NCBI RefSeq assembly: GCF_019956415.1 | Contig: NZ_JAHBDK010000012.1 | Location: forward strand, 93,685-157,684 | Source of the DNA: Pseudomonas sp. GL-B-19 | GTDB taxonomy: Bacteria > Pseudomonadota > Gammaproteobacteria > Pseudomonadales > Pseudomonadaceae | DNA: 64,000 bases | Direction: 5' to 3' | Shown: one piece after another, positions 50,831 through 59,441 of the stretch | How the letters are laid out: every line of letters starts with the position of its first letter | Numbering within the stretch: the first letter of the stretch is position 1 | The notes under the pieces: model-generated | What the model was told of the DNA's origin: nothing | Seen by the model: only the letters and a program-made list of their open reading frames with translations | Databases searched by the model: none | Translations under genes and position numbers: made by a program

Positions 50831-53599
50831 CCGGCGGACTTTTATCAGGTCCGGTGTGGTAAAGCCTTCGGTGAACCGCTGGTAGATCGGCGCCAGCAGC
50901 TCATGGGCTTGCTGATAGTGGCCCTGGCGCTGCCAAAGTTGTGCCAGCGAAGTGGCGCTACGCAGTTCCCAGGCGAGGGCGCCTTGGGTTTTGGCCACGT
51001 TCAGCGCCCTGATCAGTACGGCCTCGGCCGCCTCGGTTTGCTGCGGGCAATCCTCTGCCAGCAGCGCGTTCGCGCTGGCCCGCAGAATCTCTGCTGTGCT
51101 CCAGCCTGCGGTGCCGGTATCCGCTCGCTGCAGCAAGGCGTTATCGACGAAATCGTTGTCCAGCGTGACCATGATGTCCTTGATCAACCCGGTGCCAGGT
51201 GAAACTGACAATTGCGTTTGCGCCGGGTCGATCACTTGCGCGTAGTGGCGCGCCCAGGTGTAGAACAGCAGCACAGAATGTTTTTGCGCTTGCTCCAGCA
51301 GCAAGCTCAGCAGCTCGCGAGCGCTGCGGGTGTCGCCGTTGTAGTGGGCGATCAGACAGCCGGCCAAGGCCAGTGTGTAGCAAATCGAGGTGCCATGGTT
51401 GATCTGAACCGCGATGTCCAGCGCCTGGCGCGCCGTGCGCCAGGCTTGCTCCGGTTGGCCTTGCAACCACAAGATGCGCGCCAGAATCGTCAGGGCGGCC
51501 ACGCTCTGATCGTATTGCACGCCAAAACCGTGGGTGAAGCGGTTGAGGTGGCCGCTCTGGGCCATGCGCTGGATCACTTGTCGGGCATCCGCCCCCGCTT
51601 GTTCTTGATCCCCGGCAAAGTGCAGGGCCAGCACCCGTAAGCGGTGAGTGCTCAGCGACAGAACGGCTTCACCTTTTGCGCTCAACCGGTCGAATTGCTG
51701 GCTTTGCTCAAGCGCCATTTGATAGTTGCCGCAACTGAGGCTGACCGCCATATGCCCGGACACCGCCCGCTGCTGACCGGCCACGTCACTGCACTGTCTG
51801 GCCAGGTTTCTGGCGCTGACGAAGGCTTCGATGGTTTCCGGCGTGCCGCCCTGGGTGTGGTAACAGGAGCTGCCCAGGGCAAGCTTCAGGGCCATTTTCA
51901 GATGAAGGCAGGGCTCGGGCGTCGCATCGAGCAGCGTCAGGGCCTTGCGTACATACACGCCATGTTCCTTGAGCAGCGAAAGTTCCTGCCACAGCGGCGT
52001 GGACGTTGCGGCCAAGCGGATCGCCAGCGTTTGCGGCCCATGTCCGTTCAAGCCCCAATCGAGCGCCGCGCGAATATCTTCCAGACCTCGGGCATAACGC
52101 TCGATCCACACACCGGTGGGGATGTGCTCCCAGTCATTCTGGGCCTGATGCATCAAGGCCAGGCAGCGTTCGGCATGGCGGATTTGCGTGTCCGCCAAGT
52201 CAGTGGTCTGGTCGAGTTTCTCCAGGGCATAGCTGCGTGTGGTGTCGAGCAGGCGGTAGAACACTTCCTCATCGCCCACCTCCACGTTGAGCAGCGACTT
52301 GGCCACCAATTGGGTAATCGCGCCGAACACCTTGTCGGGGTCGATGTGTTCACCGACGATCACCGCGGCGGCCGACTCCAGGGTGAATCCGCCCCTGAAC
52401 ACGCTCAATCGGCGCAGGCAGGTTTGTTCGCAGGCCGTCAGCAGTTCGAAGCTCCAGTCGAGCGTGGCGCGAAGGGTCTGGTGCCGGCCCAACACCCGCT
52501 GACACCCTTGGGTGAGCAGGCGAAAACTGCCTTGCAACTGGTCCAGCAGTCCACTCAAACCAAAGTTGCCGACTTGTGCGGCGGCCAGTTCGATGGCCAG
52601 CGGAATCCCGTCCAGACGATGACAGATGTCGACCAACAGTGGCAGCTCGTCATCACTCAATTCAAAGCTGTCGTGGCTGGCCATTGCCCGCTCGACAAAC
52701 AATTGCAGCGCCGAAAACGTCATGGCCTGAGTGCGGTCCAGCACGGCGATGGAGGGTGGACAATCCAGCGATTCAAGGCGCTGAACAAATTCGCCTTCGG
52801 CCCGCAGGCTCTCGCGGCTGGTGGCCAGAATGTGCACCTGCGGCGCGCCCCGCAGGATGCCTTCGCAGAGCAAGGCAATGGCGTCGAGCAGATGCTCGCA
52901 ATTGTCGATCACCAGCAGCATCTGCCGGTCGCGCAGGAAGGCGGCGAGTTCGCTCACGGGTTCGCCGTCGTGCAAGGATAAATTCAGCAGCGTCGCCAAA
53001 TGCGTGGTGACCATCAACGGGTCGTTGATCGGTGCCAGGTCCAACAGGCGAATGCCGTCCCGGTAGCGCCCGATCAGTTGTTCGGCGACGCGCAGGGCCA
53101 CGGTGGTCTTGCCGATGCCGCCAGGACCGACGAGGGTGATGAATCGCTGGCGTGCCAGTTGCGTCACCAGGGTGTCGACCAGGGACTGGCGACCGATCAG
53201 GCGAGTGCGGCGCACGGGCAGGTTATGGCCGTTGGGCACAGGCCTTTTGGTGTCGGGGTTTAGTTCGATCAGTTCCAGTGAATAGGGCGCGACAAAGCTA
53301 TAGCCGCGCTGCGCCACGGTGACGATGTAGCGCTGGCCGGCCTGGCCATCGCCGAGGGCTTTGCGCAGTGCCGCCATGTGCACCCGCAGGTTGATGTCCT
53401 CCACCACACTTTTGGGCCAGACCGCCGCGATCAGTTGCTGTTTGCTGACCACCTGGCCGGCGTGCTCCAGCAGGATCAACAGAATGTCCATGGCACGTCG
53501 GCCCAGGCGCAAGGGCTGGTCAGCCTCCATCACCAGGCGTTGTCCGGGGTAAATCCGGTAGGGGCCGAAATGCACAGCCTGCTCGGGGGAAAGGGTCAA
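50795..53599 (-). CDS. Winged-helix/NB-ARC/TPR-type transcriptional regulator
   Basis: 934 residues. The start is a TTG at 53599 with GGAG seven bases upstream. Order: winged helix (about 5-105, MDILLILLEHAGQVVSKQQL), NB-ARC ATPase with Walker A GPGGIGKTT and Walker B LLVIDNCEHLL, HLDGIP-type RLDGIPLAIELAAAQ, winged-helix-like DTTRSYALEKL, then about 450 helical residues resembling TPRs that would bind a ligand or protein. Such STAND-type regulators switch on ATP binding and oligomerise. Divergent from the flavodoxin/hydrolase pair at 54024, a likely target. Confidence 0.9.
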   Translation of the reverse strand: MTLSPEQAVHFGPYRIYPGQRLVMEADQPLRLGRRAMDILLILLEHAGQVVSKQQLIAAVWPKSVVEDINLRVHMAALRKALGDGQAGQRYIVTVAQRGYSFVAPYSLELIELNPDTKRPVPNGHNLPVRRTRLIGRQSLVDTLVTQLARQRFITLVGPGGIGKTTVALRVAEQLIGRYRDGIRLLDLAPINDPLMVTTHLATLLNLSLHDGEPVSELAAFLRDRQMLLVIDNCEHLLDAIALLCEGILRGAPQVHILATSRESLRAEGEFVQRLESLDCPPSIAVLDRTQAMTFSALQLFVERAMASHDSFELSDDELPLLVDICHRLDGIPLAIELAAAQVGNFGLSGLLDQLQGSFRLLTQGCQRVLGRHQTLRATLDWSFELLTACEQTCLRRLSVFRGGFTLESAAAVIVGEHIDPDKVFGAITQLVAKSLLNVEVGDEEVFYRLLDTTRSYALEKLDQTTDLADTQIRHAERCLALMHQAQNDWEHIPTGVWIERYARGLEDIRAALDWGLNGHGPQTLAIRLAATSTPLWQELSLLKEHGVYVRKALTLLDATPEPCLHLKMALKLALGSSCYHTQGGTPETIEAFVSARNLARQCSDVAGQQRAVSGHMAVSLSCGNYQMALEQSQQFDRLSAKGEAVLSLSTHRLRVLALHFAGDQEQAGADARQVIQRMAQSGHLNRFTHGFGVQYDQSVAALTILARILWLQGQPEQAWRTARQALDIAVQINHGTSICYTLALAGCLIAHYNGDTRSARELLSLLLEQAQKHSVLLFYTWARHYAQVIDPAQTQLSVSPGTGLIKDIMVTLDNDFVDNALLQRADTGTAGWSTAEILRASANALLAEDCPQQTEAAEAVLIRALNVAKTQGALAWELRSATSLAQLWQRQGHYQQAHELLAPIYQRFTEGFTTPDLIKVRRLLDELQRHLPA

Positions 53600-54023
53600 C
53601 GAGGCACTCCAGCTTGCATCCGTCCAGGATGTGGTTTTCGAGCATATTCCTCAGGTTTTTCCGTCAACGCAACGAGGGTTTGGGTGACTGTCGGGTGGTC
53701 GCCACGACTGCAGCACCCGACACAGACAGCCGGTGCCATGTTTACGGTAGCAAAGGCCGCGTTATGGTTTTTGGCGCGCCATGGAAAATTAACAACGTTT
53801 AACTCGTCCTGCGTCTGGTCTACGTCCAAAACTCTCATCCTTCAACTTCCACCGATCAGTCGCAGTTCGCAACACCTGTAGGAGCCGAGCTTGCTCGCGA
53901 TAGCGATGGATCAGTCGACATTGACTGTGACTGACACACCGCTATCGCGAGCAAGCTCGGCTCCTACAAATGTGGTGTTGGCATTGAAGTTAAGCAGGGA
54001 TTCTTATTCATGAGGACACGGGA
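53600..54023. other. Divergent promoter region with a REPIN
   Basis: About 420 bases between the NB-ARC regulator and the flavodoxin gene. No gene supported. The REPIN occupies 53877-53968; promoters should lie in 53620-53860 and 53970-54023. Confidence 0.5.
53877..53968. repeat. REPIN, perfect 28-base arms
   Basis: tgtaggagccgagcttgctc... at 53877-53904 and its exact complement at 53941-53968. Confidence 0.9.
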
Positions 54024-54599
54024 ATGAGCAACGTGGTGGTGGTCTATCACAGCGGCTACGGGCACACCCGGGTCATGGCGCAGGCCGTCGCCCAAGGGGT
54101 GGAACGGCATTTGGGCAGCACCTGCCAATTGATTGCTGTCGAAGAAGTGGAAGACCACTGGGACCGATTGCACCACGCCGACGCCATCATCTTTGGCGCG
54201 CCGACCTACATGGGCAGCGCCTCGGCACCCTTCAAAGGATTCATGGAAGCCTCTGCGGCGTTTTACCTGGCCCAACCCTGGCGCGACAAGTTGGCGGCCG
54301 GGTTCACCAACTCCGGCAGCCTGTGCGGCGACAAGCTCAACACCTTGTTGCAGATGGCAGTGTTCGCCGCCCAACACTCAATGATCTGGGTTGGTCTGGA
54401 CGTGCTGCCGGCGCGCTCCGGCACCGGCGTGTTCGATGGGCAGATGAATCGCCTGGGCAGCTCGCTGGGTGCCATGTCCCAGTCAAATGTCGAGCAACCT
54501 CCCGAACTGGCCCCGCCGCCCGAGGACCGCTGCACCGCTGCGCACCTGGGCGAGCGGGTGGCCCGGCTGGCCGAACGCATGAACCACTCACCGCTTTGA
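54024..54599 (+). CDS. Flavodoxin-family (WrbA-like) NAD(P)H quinone reductase
   Basis: 191 residues. Phosphate-binding loop at the N-terminus ([16 protein letters not shown]), [18 protein letters not shown] and [15 protein letters not shown] match WrbA/NQO-type flavoproteins. Likely two-electron reduction of quinones with FMN. GAGGACACGGG precedes the ATG. Adjacent hydrolase gene starts 31 bases after its stop; both may form an operon controlled by the divergent NB-ARC regulator. Confidence 0.9.
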   Translation: MSNVVVVYHSGYGHTRVMAQAVAQGVERHLGSTCQLIAVEEVEDHWDRLHHADAIIFGAPTYMGSASAPFKGFMEASAAFYLAQPWRDKLAAGFTNSGSLCGDKLNTLLQMAVFAAQHSMIWVGLDVLPARSGTGVFDGQMNRLGSSLGAMSQSNVEQPPELAPPPEDRCTAAHLGERVARLAERMNHSPL

Positions 54600-54630
54600 T
54601 TCACCCCAACCCTCGCTAAGGAGATATCGC

Positions 54631-55455
54631 ATGAGTACGTTCACCACCCGAGACGGCACCGAGATTTACTACAAGGACTGGGGCACCGGTCAGCCCATCG
54701 TCTTCAGCCATGGCTGGCCGTTGAATGCCGACAGCTGGGAGTCGCAGATGATGTTCCTGGCTTCTAAAGGCTACCGTGTCATCGCACATGACCGTCGTGG
54801 TCACGGGCGCTCCAGCCAGCCGTGGACCGGCAATGACATGGACACCTACGCCGACGATTTGGCGCAGTTGATCGAGTTGCTGGACCTCAAAGACGCCGTG
54901 CTGTTCGGCTTCTCCACCGGCGGTGGCGAGGTGGCGCGCTACATCGGTCGCCACGGCACTGGCCGCGTGGCCAAGGCCGGGCTGATCTCTGCGGTGCCGC
55001 CGCTGATGCTCAAGACCGAAGCCAACCCCGGTGGTCTGCCTATCGAGGTGTTCGATGGCATTCGCCAGGCATCACTGGTCGACCGCTCGCAGCTGTACAT
55101 CGACCTCGCCAGCGGGCCGTTCTTCGGTTTTAACAAACCGGACGCCAAACCGTCACAAGGCATGATCGACTGGTTCTGGGTGCAAGGCATGGCTGCGGGC
55201 CACAAAAACGCCTACGACTGCATCAAGGCCTTCTCCGAAACCGACTTCACCGAAGACCTGAAGAAGTTCGACATCCCCACCCTGGTGGTGCATGGCGACG
55301 CCGATCAGGTGGTGCCGATCGAAGCGGCGGGCATCGCCTCGGCAGCACTGGTCAAAGGCTCGACGCTCAAGATCTACCCGGGTGCCCCCCATGGCCTGAC
55401 GGATACCCACAAGGATCAGCTCAACGCTGATTTGCTGGCGTTCCTCAAGGGATAA
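54631..55455 (+). CDS. Alpha/beta hydrolase, non-haem chloroperoxidase type
   Basis: 274 residues. Typical of cofactor-free haloperoxidase/arylesterase proteins: [29 protein letters not shown], nucleophile [17 protein letters not shown] for the acid and GAPHGLT for the histidine. The elbow reads GFSTGG rather than the more common GHSTGG. AAGGAG at good spacing. Probably an esterase with promiscuous perhydrolase activity. Confidence 0.92.
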   Translation: MSTFTTRDGTEIYYKDWGTGQPIVFSHGWPLNADSWESQMMFLASKGYRVIAHDRRGHGRSSQPWTGNDMDTYADDLAQLIELLDLKDAVLFGFSTGGGEVARYIGRHGTGRVAKAGLISAVPPLMLKTEANPGGLPIEVFDGIRQASLVDRSQLYIDLASGPFFGFNKPDAKPSQGMIDWFWVQGMAAGHKNAYDCIKAFSETDFTEDLKKFDIPTLVVHGDADQVVPIEAAGIASAALVKGSTLKIYPGAPHGLTDTHKDQLNADLLAFLKG

Positions 55456-55476
55456 CGTGCCACGATGCGTTCGGCT

Positions 55477-55623
55477 GTAGCAGCTGTCGAGCAGCGCGAG
55501 GCGGCGTTCGGCTGCGCAGCAGTCGTGAAACCTGATCACGCGGTCTATCTGAAACACCGCGGTGACTGATTTGACGACTGCTGCGCAGCCGAATGCAGCC
55601 TCGCGCTGCTCGACAGCTGCTAC
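55477..55623. repeat. Inverted repeat, GTAGCAGCTG family, second copy
   Basis: Outer arms of 26 bases (55477-55502 and 55598-55623) and inner arms (ggctgcgcagcagtcgt/acgactgctgcgcagcc) shared with the element at 38177. Lies directly between convergent genes. Confidence 0.88.
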
Positions 55624-55636
55624 AAAGTGTCGGGCT

Positions 55637-56077
55637 TTACTGTGCGTGAAGTTGAGCGGTGTAGGTGCTGCGCAGGGGCCGGGCGCGGGCAACACGGCAG
55701 CGCCAGGCAAACGGATTGATGCCTTCGCTACGGGTGAAGATGTGGCAGAAGTGTGCCTGATCGCAGAAGCCGCATTCGAGGCTGATTTGCGTCAGCGTCA
55801 GGTCGGTGTTCTGGATCAGTTGTTTCGCGCGGGCGATGCGTTGGTTGCGAATCCAGTCTTGTGGCGAGAGACCGGTGCTGCATTTGAACGCGCGGGAAAA
55901 ATGACTGCGCGAGAGGGCGCAGGCCCGTGCCAGTTCGCAGACCTCGACGGTTTCATCGAGACGGTCGAGGATCAGTTGTTTCACCAGCCTTTCGCGCCAC
56001 GGGGTCAAGCCGCCAGTGGTCTTCTTTGGCGATTCAGTGACTGCCGCGAGGGCAGCGTTTTGCTGAGAATGAGCCAT
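55637..56077 (-). CDS. AraC-family regulator, DNA-binding domain only
   Basis: 146 residues. Nearly all of it is an AraC HTH: VEVCELARACALSRSHFSRAF, STGLSPQDWIRNQRIARAKQ and TLTQISLECGFCDQAHFCHIF. No N-terminal sensor, as in SoxS/MarA-like regulators, so control is likely by expression level. Divergent from a LysR gene at 56317; weak ribosome site. Confidence 0.88.
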   Translation of the reverse strand: MAHSQQNAALAAVTESPKKTTGGLTPWRERLVKQLILDRLDETVEVCELARACALSRSHFSRAFKCSTGLSPQDWIRNQRIARAKQLIQNTDLTLTQISLECGFCDQAHFCHIFTRSEGINPFAWRCRVARARPLRSTYTAQLHAQ

Positions 56078-56316
56078 GACAAATGTCCGTGTCGGTGAGC
56101 TTCATTCTTGGGCGCGGGGCGTTGGCAGGCGAGTTAAACGTTGTTAATTCCGCCCGTGCGCAATACCCGCAAAGGCGCTAACTCAGCACATTGCTGCAAT
56201 TTTTTCGGGCGCGGTACATGCACGATCGACGTCATCCGGTGGCGTTGCGCGTGACCGCTGATCGAGTAAAGTCTCACCGCTTCATGCCAGGCTCAACACA
56301 CAAGGGAACAGTGCCT

Positions 56317-57237
56317 ATGAACCGTAATGATCTGCGCCGCGTCGACATGAACCTGTTGGTGATTTTCGAAGCGTTGATGTTCGAAAAGAACCTGACCCGT
56401 GTCGCGGAAAAACTGTTCATGGGCCAACCGGCGGTGAGTGCGGCGTTGGGGCGGTTGCGCGATCTGTTTGACGATCCGTTGTTGCTGCGTAACGGGCGTG
56501 GCATGGAGCCGACCGGACGGGCGCTGGCGATTCTCAAAGAATTGCAGCCGGCGATGGATACGATCTCGGGGGCGGTCAGCCGGGCCAAGGAGTTTGATCC
56601 GGCGACCAGTTGCGATGTGTTTCGCATTGGGCTGTCGGACGACGCCGAGTTCGGCTTGTTTCCGCCGTTATTGCGGCAACTGCAAGAAGATGCACCGGGG
56701 ATTGTGGTCGTGGTGCGCCGAGCCAACTACCTGCTGATGCCGGCGTTGCTGGCCTCCGGGGAAATCTCCGTGGGCGTCAGCTACACCACCGACTTGCCGG
56801 CCAACGCCAAACGCAAAAAACTGCGGGACATTCCCTGCAAAGTGCTACGCGGGGACAAGCGACCGGGCACGCTGACGTTGGATGAATATTGCCAACGGCC
56901 TCACGCCATGGTGTCGTTCTCTGGCGACCTGAGCGGCAACATCGATCTCGATCTGGCCAAGCTCGGTCGCAGTCGCCGCGTAGTGTTGGGAGTACCGCAG
57001 TTCAGCGGCTTGCGCGCATTGCTCGCCGGCACCGAAATGATCGCCACCGTGCCGGACTATGCCGCGTGTGCGCTGGTGGAAGGCTGTGGGTTGCGGGCTG
57101 AAGATCCGCCGTTTCCAATTGATGCGGCGCAGCTTTCGATGGCCTGGAGCGGGGTACATGACAATGACCCGGCGGAGCGGTGGTTACGGTCGCGGATCAG
57201 CGAGTTCATGTCCGCACCTTTACCGCTTCCGGCTTGA
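56317..57237 (+). CDS. LysR-family transcriptional regulator
   Basis: 306 residues from the ATG at 56317 (AAGGGAA upstream). N-terminal HTH: MNLLVIFEALMFEKNLTRVAEKLFMGQPAVSAAL, of the NodD/SyrM-like group read as RRVDMNLL. The effector domain (about 95-300) is complete. Divergent from the small AraC gene; no adjacent structural gene, so targets are unclear. Confidence 0.9.
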   Translation: MNRNDLRRVDMNLLVIFEALMFEKNLTRVAEKLFMGQPAVSAALGRLRDLFDDPLLLRNGRGMEPTGRALAILKELQPAMDTISGAVSRAKEFDPATSCDVFRIGLSDDAEFGLFPPLLRQLQEDAPGIVVVVRRANYLLMPALLASGEISVGVSYTTDLPANAKRKKLRDIPCKVLRGDKRPGTLTLDEYCQRPHAMVSFSGDLSGNIDLDLAKLGRSRRVVLGVPQFSGLRALLAGTEMIATVPDYAACALVEGCGLRAEDPPFPIDAAQLSMAWSGVHDNDPAERWLRSRISEFMSAPLPLPA

Positions 57238-57360
57238 ACACGGCGACCTGCGGGCCGACCAAATTCCTCCGAACCTGCACCAAACCACTGTAGGAGCTGG
57301 CTTGCCTGCGATGCCGCCCTCACAGCCCACCAATATCTGGCAGAAGACCCCCGGCCCAAC

Positions 57361-57449
57361 GTGGGAGCGAGCCTGCTCGCGATAGCGGTGTGTCATTCAG
57401 CATTGATGGTGGCTGATCCTGCGTCATCGCGAGCAGGCTCACTCCCACA
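57361..57449. repeat. REPIN
   Basis: gtgggagcgagcctgctcgc and its near-complement (one change); a solo related arm (tgtaggagctggcttgcctg) lies at 57290. Confidence 0.85.
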
Positions 57450-57493
57450 GGGAATGTGTACGGATTCGAAGGCTGTGTTTAATCGTGTTTAGC

Positions 57494-57564
57494 GTTACTT
57501 CCTGAAAGCTACAGCGCCTTGCGCCGTTGCCTATGACTACGCCAGAATCCGCCGGCTTGTGTGC
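57494..57564 (+). promoter_or_regulatory. Conserved block upstream of leader copy B
   Basis: Matches 17940-18010 (opposite strand) closely, including gccgttgcctatgactacgc versus the A-copy equivalent, at about 260 bases from the start codon in both. Confidence 0.55.
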
Positions 57565-57594
57565 TTTGACCCTGAACTCTATCGTTTCCGCATC

Positions 57595-57823
57595 GCTGCC
57601 AATCAGCGATCGGGTATAGCGACCCGGACTATTCAAAGTGCATCAGTGCTCCAGACTTTGTTGCAGACTTTTGTCGTCTGCAATTACGTTATGGCGGTTG
57701 TATGCGGGAGACCTTCGGGTCTACCGGGTTGCCTTTGACCGGTTCGCTAACCTGCGTACAGCCGCCACCCTTACTTGTTTAGCGACAAGTTCCGGTGGCG
57801 CCATTTTCCAAAGGAGCGTCACC
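57595..57823 (+). promoter_or_regulatory. Candidate structured leader RNA, copy B
   Basis: H1 cgctg/cagcg (57595-57609) and H2 cgggt/acccg (57612-57627) come first, then a hairpin ttgcagac/gtctgcaa (57661-57683). The three-way junction has outer stem 57693-57707 with 57752-57766 (15 pairs) and a UUCG-capped hairpin agacc/ggtct (57709-57722). A proximal helix pairs 57794-57802 with 57813-57823, covering the GGAG ribosome site. Outer stem to ATG is 57 bases, as in copy A. Confidence 0.73.
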
Positions 57824-58129
57824 ATGTTCAAAGCCACACCCAATCCCCCGGAATCCGATGACCGCGCGCCGGATCACTCTCTCAATCCCCTGAAAGTCAC
57901 TTTCCCACCGCGCAAGCCCAGCACCATTTATCTCATCGCCCCTGGTGTCGACACCGAAACCCTGTTGGTCAATGCCTGCGAATCCCTGGCCTCGGCCAGC
58001 GTCATGGCCAGCGATTTCGCCGGGCTGATGGAAGGGCCGCATCGCAACACGATGCTCGGTATTCAACAGAACATCATGTTGGCTGAACTGGCAGTGAATC
58101 GGGCGCTGGACATTGTTGATCCGCAATAA
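57824..58129 (+). CDS. DUF6124 family protein, unknown function
   Basis: 101 residues beginning MFKATPNPPESDD, clearly paralogous to the protein at 17315-17674 (shared MFK-TPNPP opening, helical second half with ESLASASVMASDFAGLMEG, and ending LAELAVNRALDIVDPQ). AAGGAG lies eight bases upstream, in a predicted helix of the leader. No signal peptide or catalytic motif. A strong terminator follows the stop, so it is a single-gene unit. Confidence 0.87.
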   Translation: MFKATPNPPESDDRAPDHSLNPLKVTFPPRKPSTIYLIAPGVDTETLLVNACESLASASVMASDFAGLMEGPHRNTMLGIQQNIMLAELAVNRALDIVDPQ

Positions 58130-58141
58130 CTCTGTCCGTTG

Positions 58142-58170
58142 AAAAAACGGCCTCGTCGAGGCCGTTTTTT
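58142..58170 (+). terminator. Rho-independent terminator of the DUF6124 gene
   Basis: Stem cggcctcg/cgaggccg flanked by A6 and T6, 12 bases after the stop codon; could work in both directions. Confidence 0.93.
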
Positions 58171-58204
58171 GTGCCTGGCAGAAGCCTTCCAGCAACGAAA
58201 ATCC

Positions 58205-58298
58205 CTGTGGGAGCCGGGCTTGCCCGCGATGGCGGTCATCCAGTCAACAATGATGTTGGCTGACCCTCCGCTTTCGCGGGCAAGCCCGGCTCCCGCAG
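58205..58298. repeat. REPIN
   Basis: Arms ctgtgggagccgggcttgcc and its complement at 58275-58298 (one change). Confidence 0.87.
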
Positions 58299-58456
58299 GA
58301 TATTCGTTGCATTGCAGATCAGCGTGTACTCGCAAAAAGAGCACACCCATCCAATTTTTCCCGTTCCCGCGCCGTCACTATCGAATGATGTCTCGGCACC
58401 TCGCTGCCGGTGGTTTTTTCATTTGTGAAGGTAGCCCATGAACGCTTCGCGACGGG

Positions 58457-58855
58457 ATGAACGGGCTCAGGACTTGGGTCTGCTTTTTTTTGCGGGTCAG
58501 CAGCAGTTTGTTCCTGCTGTGGGTGCACGGTTTGCCGAAGCTGCTTAACTACAGCGCTCAACTGCAAATCATCGAAGACCCTTTCCACTTGGGCGCGAAC
58601 GTCACGCTGATGCTGGCAATTTTCGCCGAGGTATTGTGCCCCTTGCTGATCATCGCCGGGGTGCTGGTGCGTTTGGCGTGCCTGCCGATTTTGTGTGTGT
58701 TGTGGGTGGCGTTGTTGGTGGTGCATGCGCAATGGAGTCTCGATGAAGGGCAGTTCGGTTGGCTGCTGTTGATTCTGTTCACCAGCATTTTCATCGCCGG
58801 GCCGGGACGGCTGGCGTTCAATGTCCGATTCGCCGGAGCGTTACGGTATGCCTGA
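58457..58855 (+). CDS. DoxX-family membrane protein
   Basis: 132 residues, four membrane helices. DoxX pattern: LRVSSSLFLLWVHGLPKLLN, then VTLMLAIFAEVLCPLLIIAGVL and FTSIFIAGPGRLAF. Small integral membrane proteins of this family associate with quinone/thiol redox systems. The exact function is unsettled. First gene of a coupled set: DoxX, ABM protein, amidohydrolase, YcaC-like hydrolase. Confidence 0.85.
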   Translation: MNGLRTWVCFFLRVSSSLFLLWVHGLPKLLNYSAQLQIIEDPFHLGANVTLMLAIFAEVLCPLLIIAGVLVRLACLPILCVLWVALLVVHAQWSLDEGQFGWLLLILFTSIFIAGPGRLAFNVRFAGALRYA

Positions 58856-59441
58856 GTCCAATCGTTTTGAGGAAGTCGTGACCCTGGTCATCAAGCACCG
58901 GGTGAAGGCGGGATTTGAAGTGCCTTACGAAGCCTGGCTACGCAACATTGTCAGCATCGCCGGGCAGCAGGAAGGGCACCTGGGTGTGGACGTGATGCGC
59001 GGTAAAAGCGCCGGTCTCGACATGTACACCTGCGTGTTGCGCTTTTGCACCACCGAGGCGATGCAGCATTGGCTCGATTCGCCGCAGCGGCTGGAACTGG
59101 TCCGCGAAGCCACGCCGATGCTCGCCGATGGGGACCAGACCGAGGTTAATCCGGTCAAGGAATTTTGGTTCGCGCCGCAATCCGATACCGCGTCGCCACG
59201 GCCGCCGCGCTGGAAACAGGCCGTGGTGACGCTGTTGGTGATCCTGCCGCACACCTTGCTGGTGCCGCTGATCTGGGGGCCGCTGCTCCAGCTCAATGCC
59301 TTCCTCTCCAGTTACGTGGTCGCGACGTTCCTCATCACCCTGACCATCGTGGTGTCGGTGGTGTACCTGTTCATGCCGATGGCGACGCGCCTGTTCGCGC
59401 CCTGGTTATCTCCTTCCACTCAACCCAAGGAAACGCGATGA
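58848..59441 (+). CDS. Antibiotic-biosynthesis-monooxygenase-like protein with membrane tail
   Basis: 197 residues from the ATG at 58848 (GGAG upstream), overlapping DoxX by eight bases. An ABM domain (about 8-100: VTLVIKHRVKAGFEVPYEAWL, AGQQEGHLGVDVM, YTCVLRFCTTEAMQHW) is followed by two membrane helices (about 125-145 and 155-180). ABM proteins act as cofactor-free oxygenases or as ligand-binding dimers. This membrane-tailed form is common in Pseudomonas and lacks a defined role. Stop overlaps the amidohydrolase start. Confidence 0.85.
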   Translation: MPESNRFEEVVTLVIKHRVKAGFEVPYEAWLRNIVSIAGQQEGHLGVDVMRGKSAGLDMYTCVLRFCTTEAMQHWLDSPQRLELVREATPMLADGDQTEVNPVKEFWFAPQSDTASPRPPRWKQAVVTLLVILPHTLLVPLIWGPLLQLNAFLSSYVVATFLITLTIVVSVVYLFMPMATRLFAPWLSPSTQPKETR

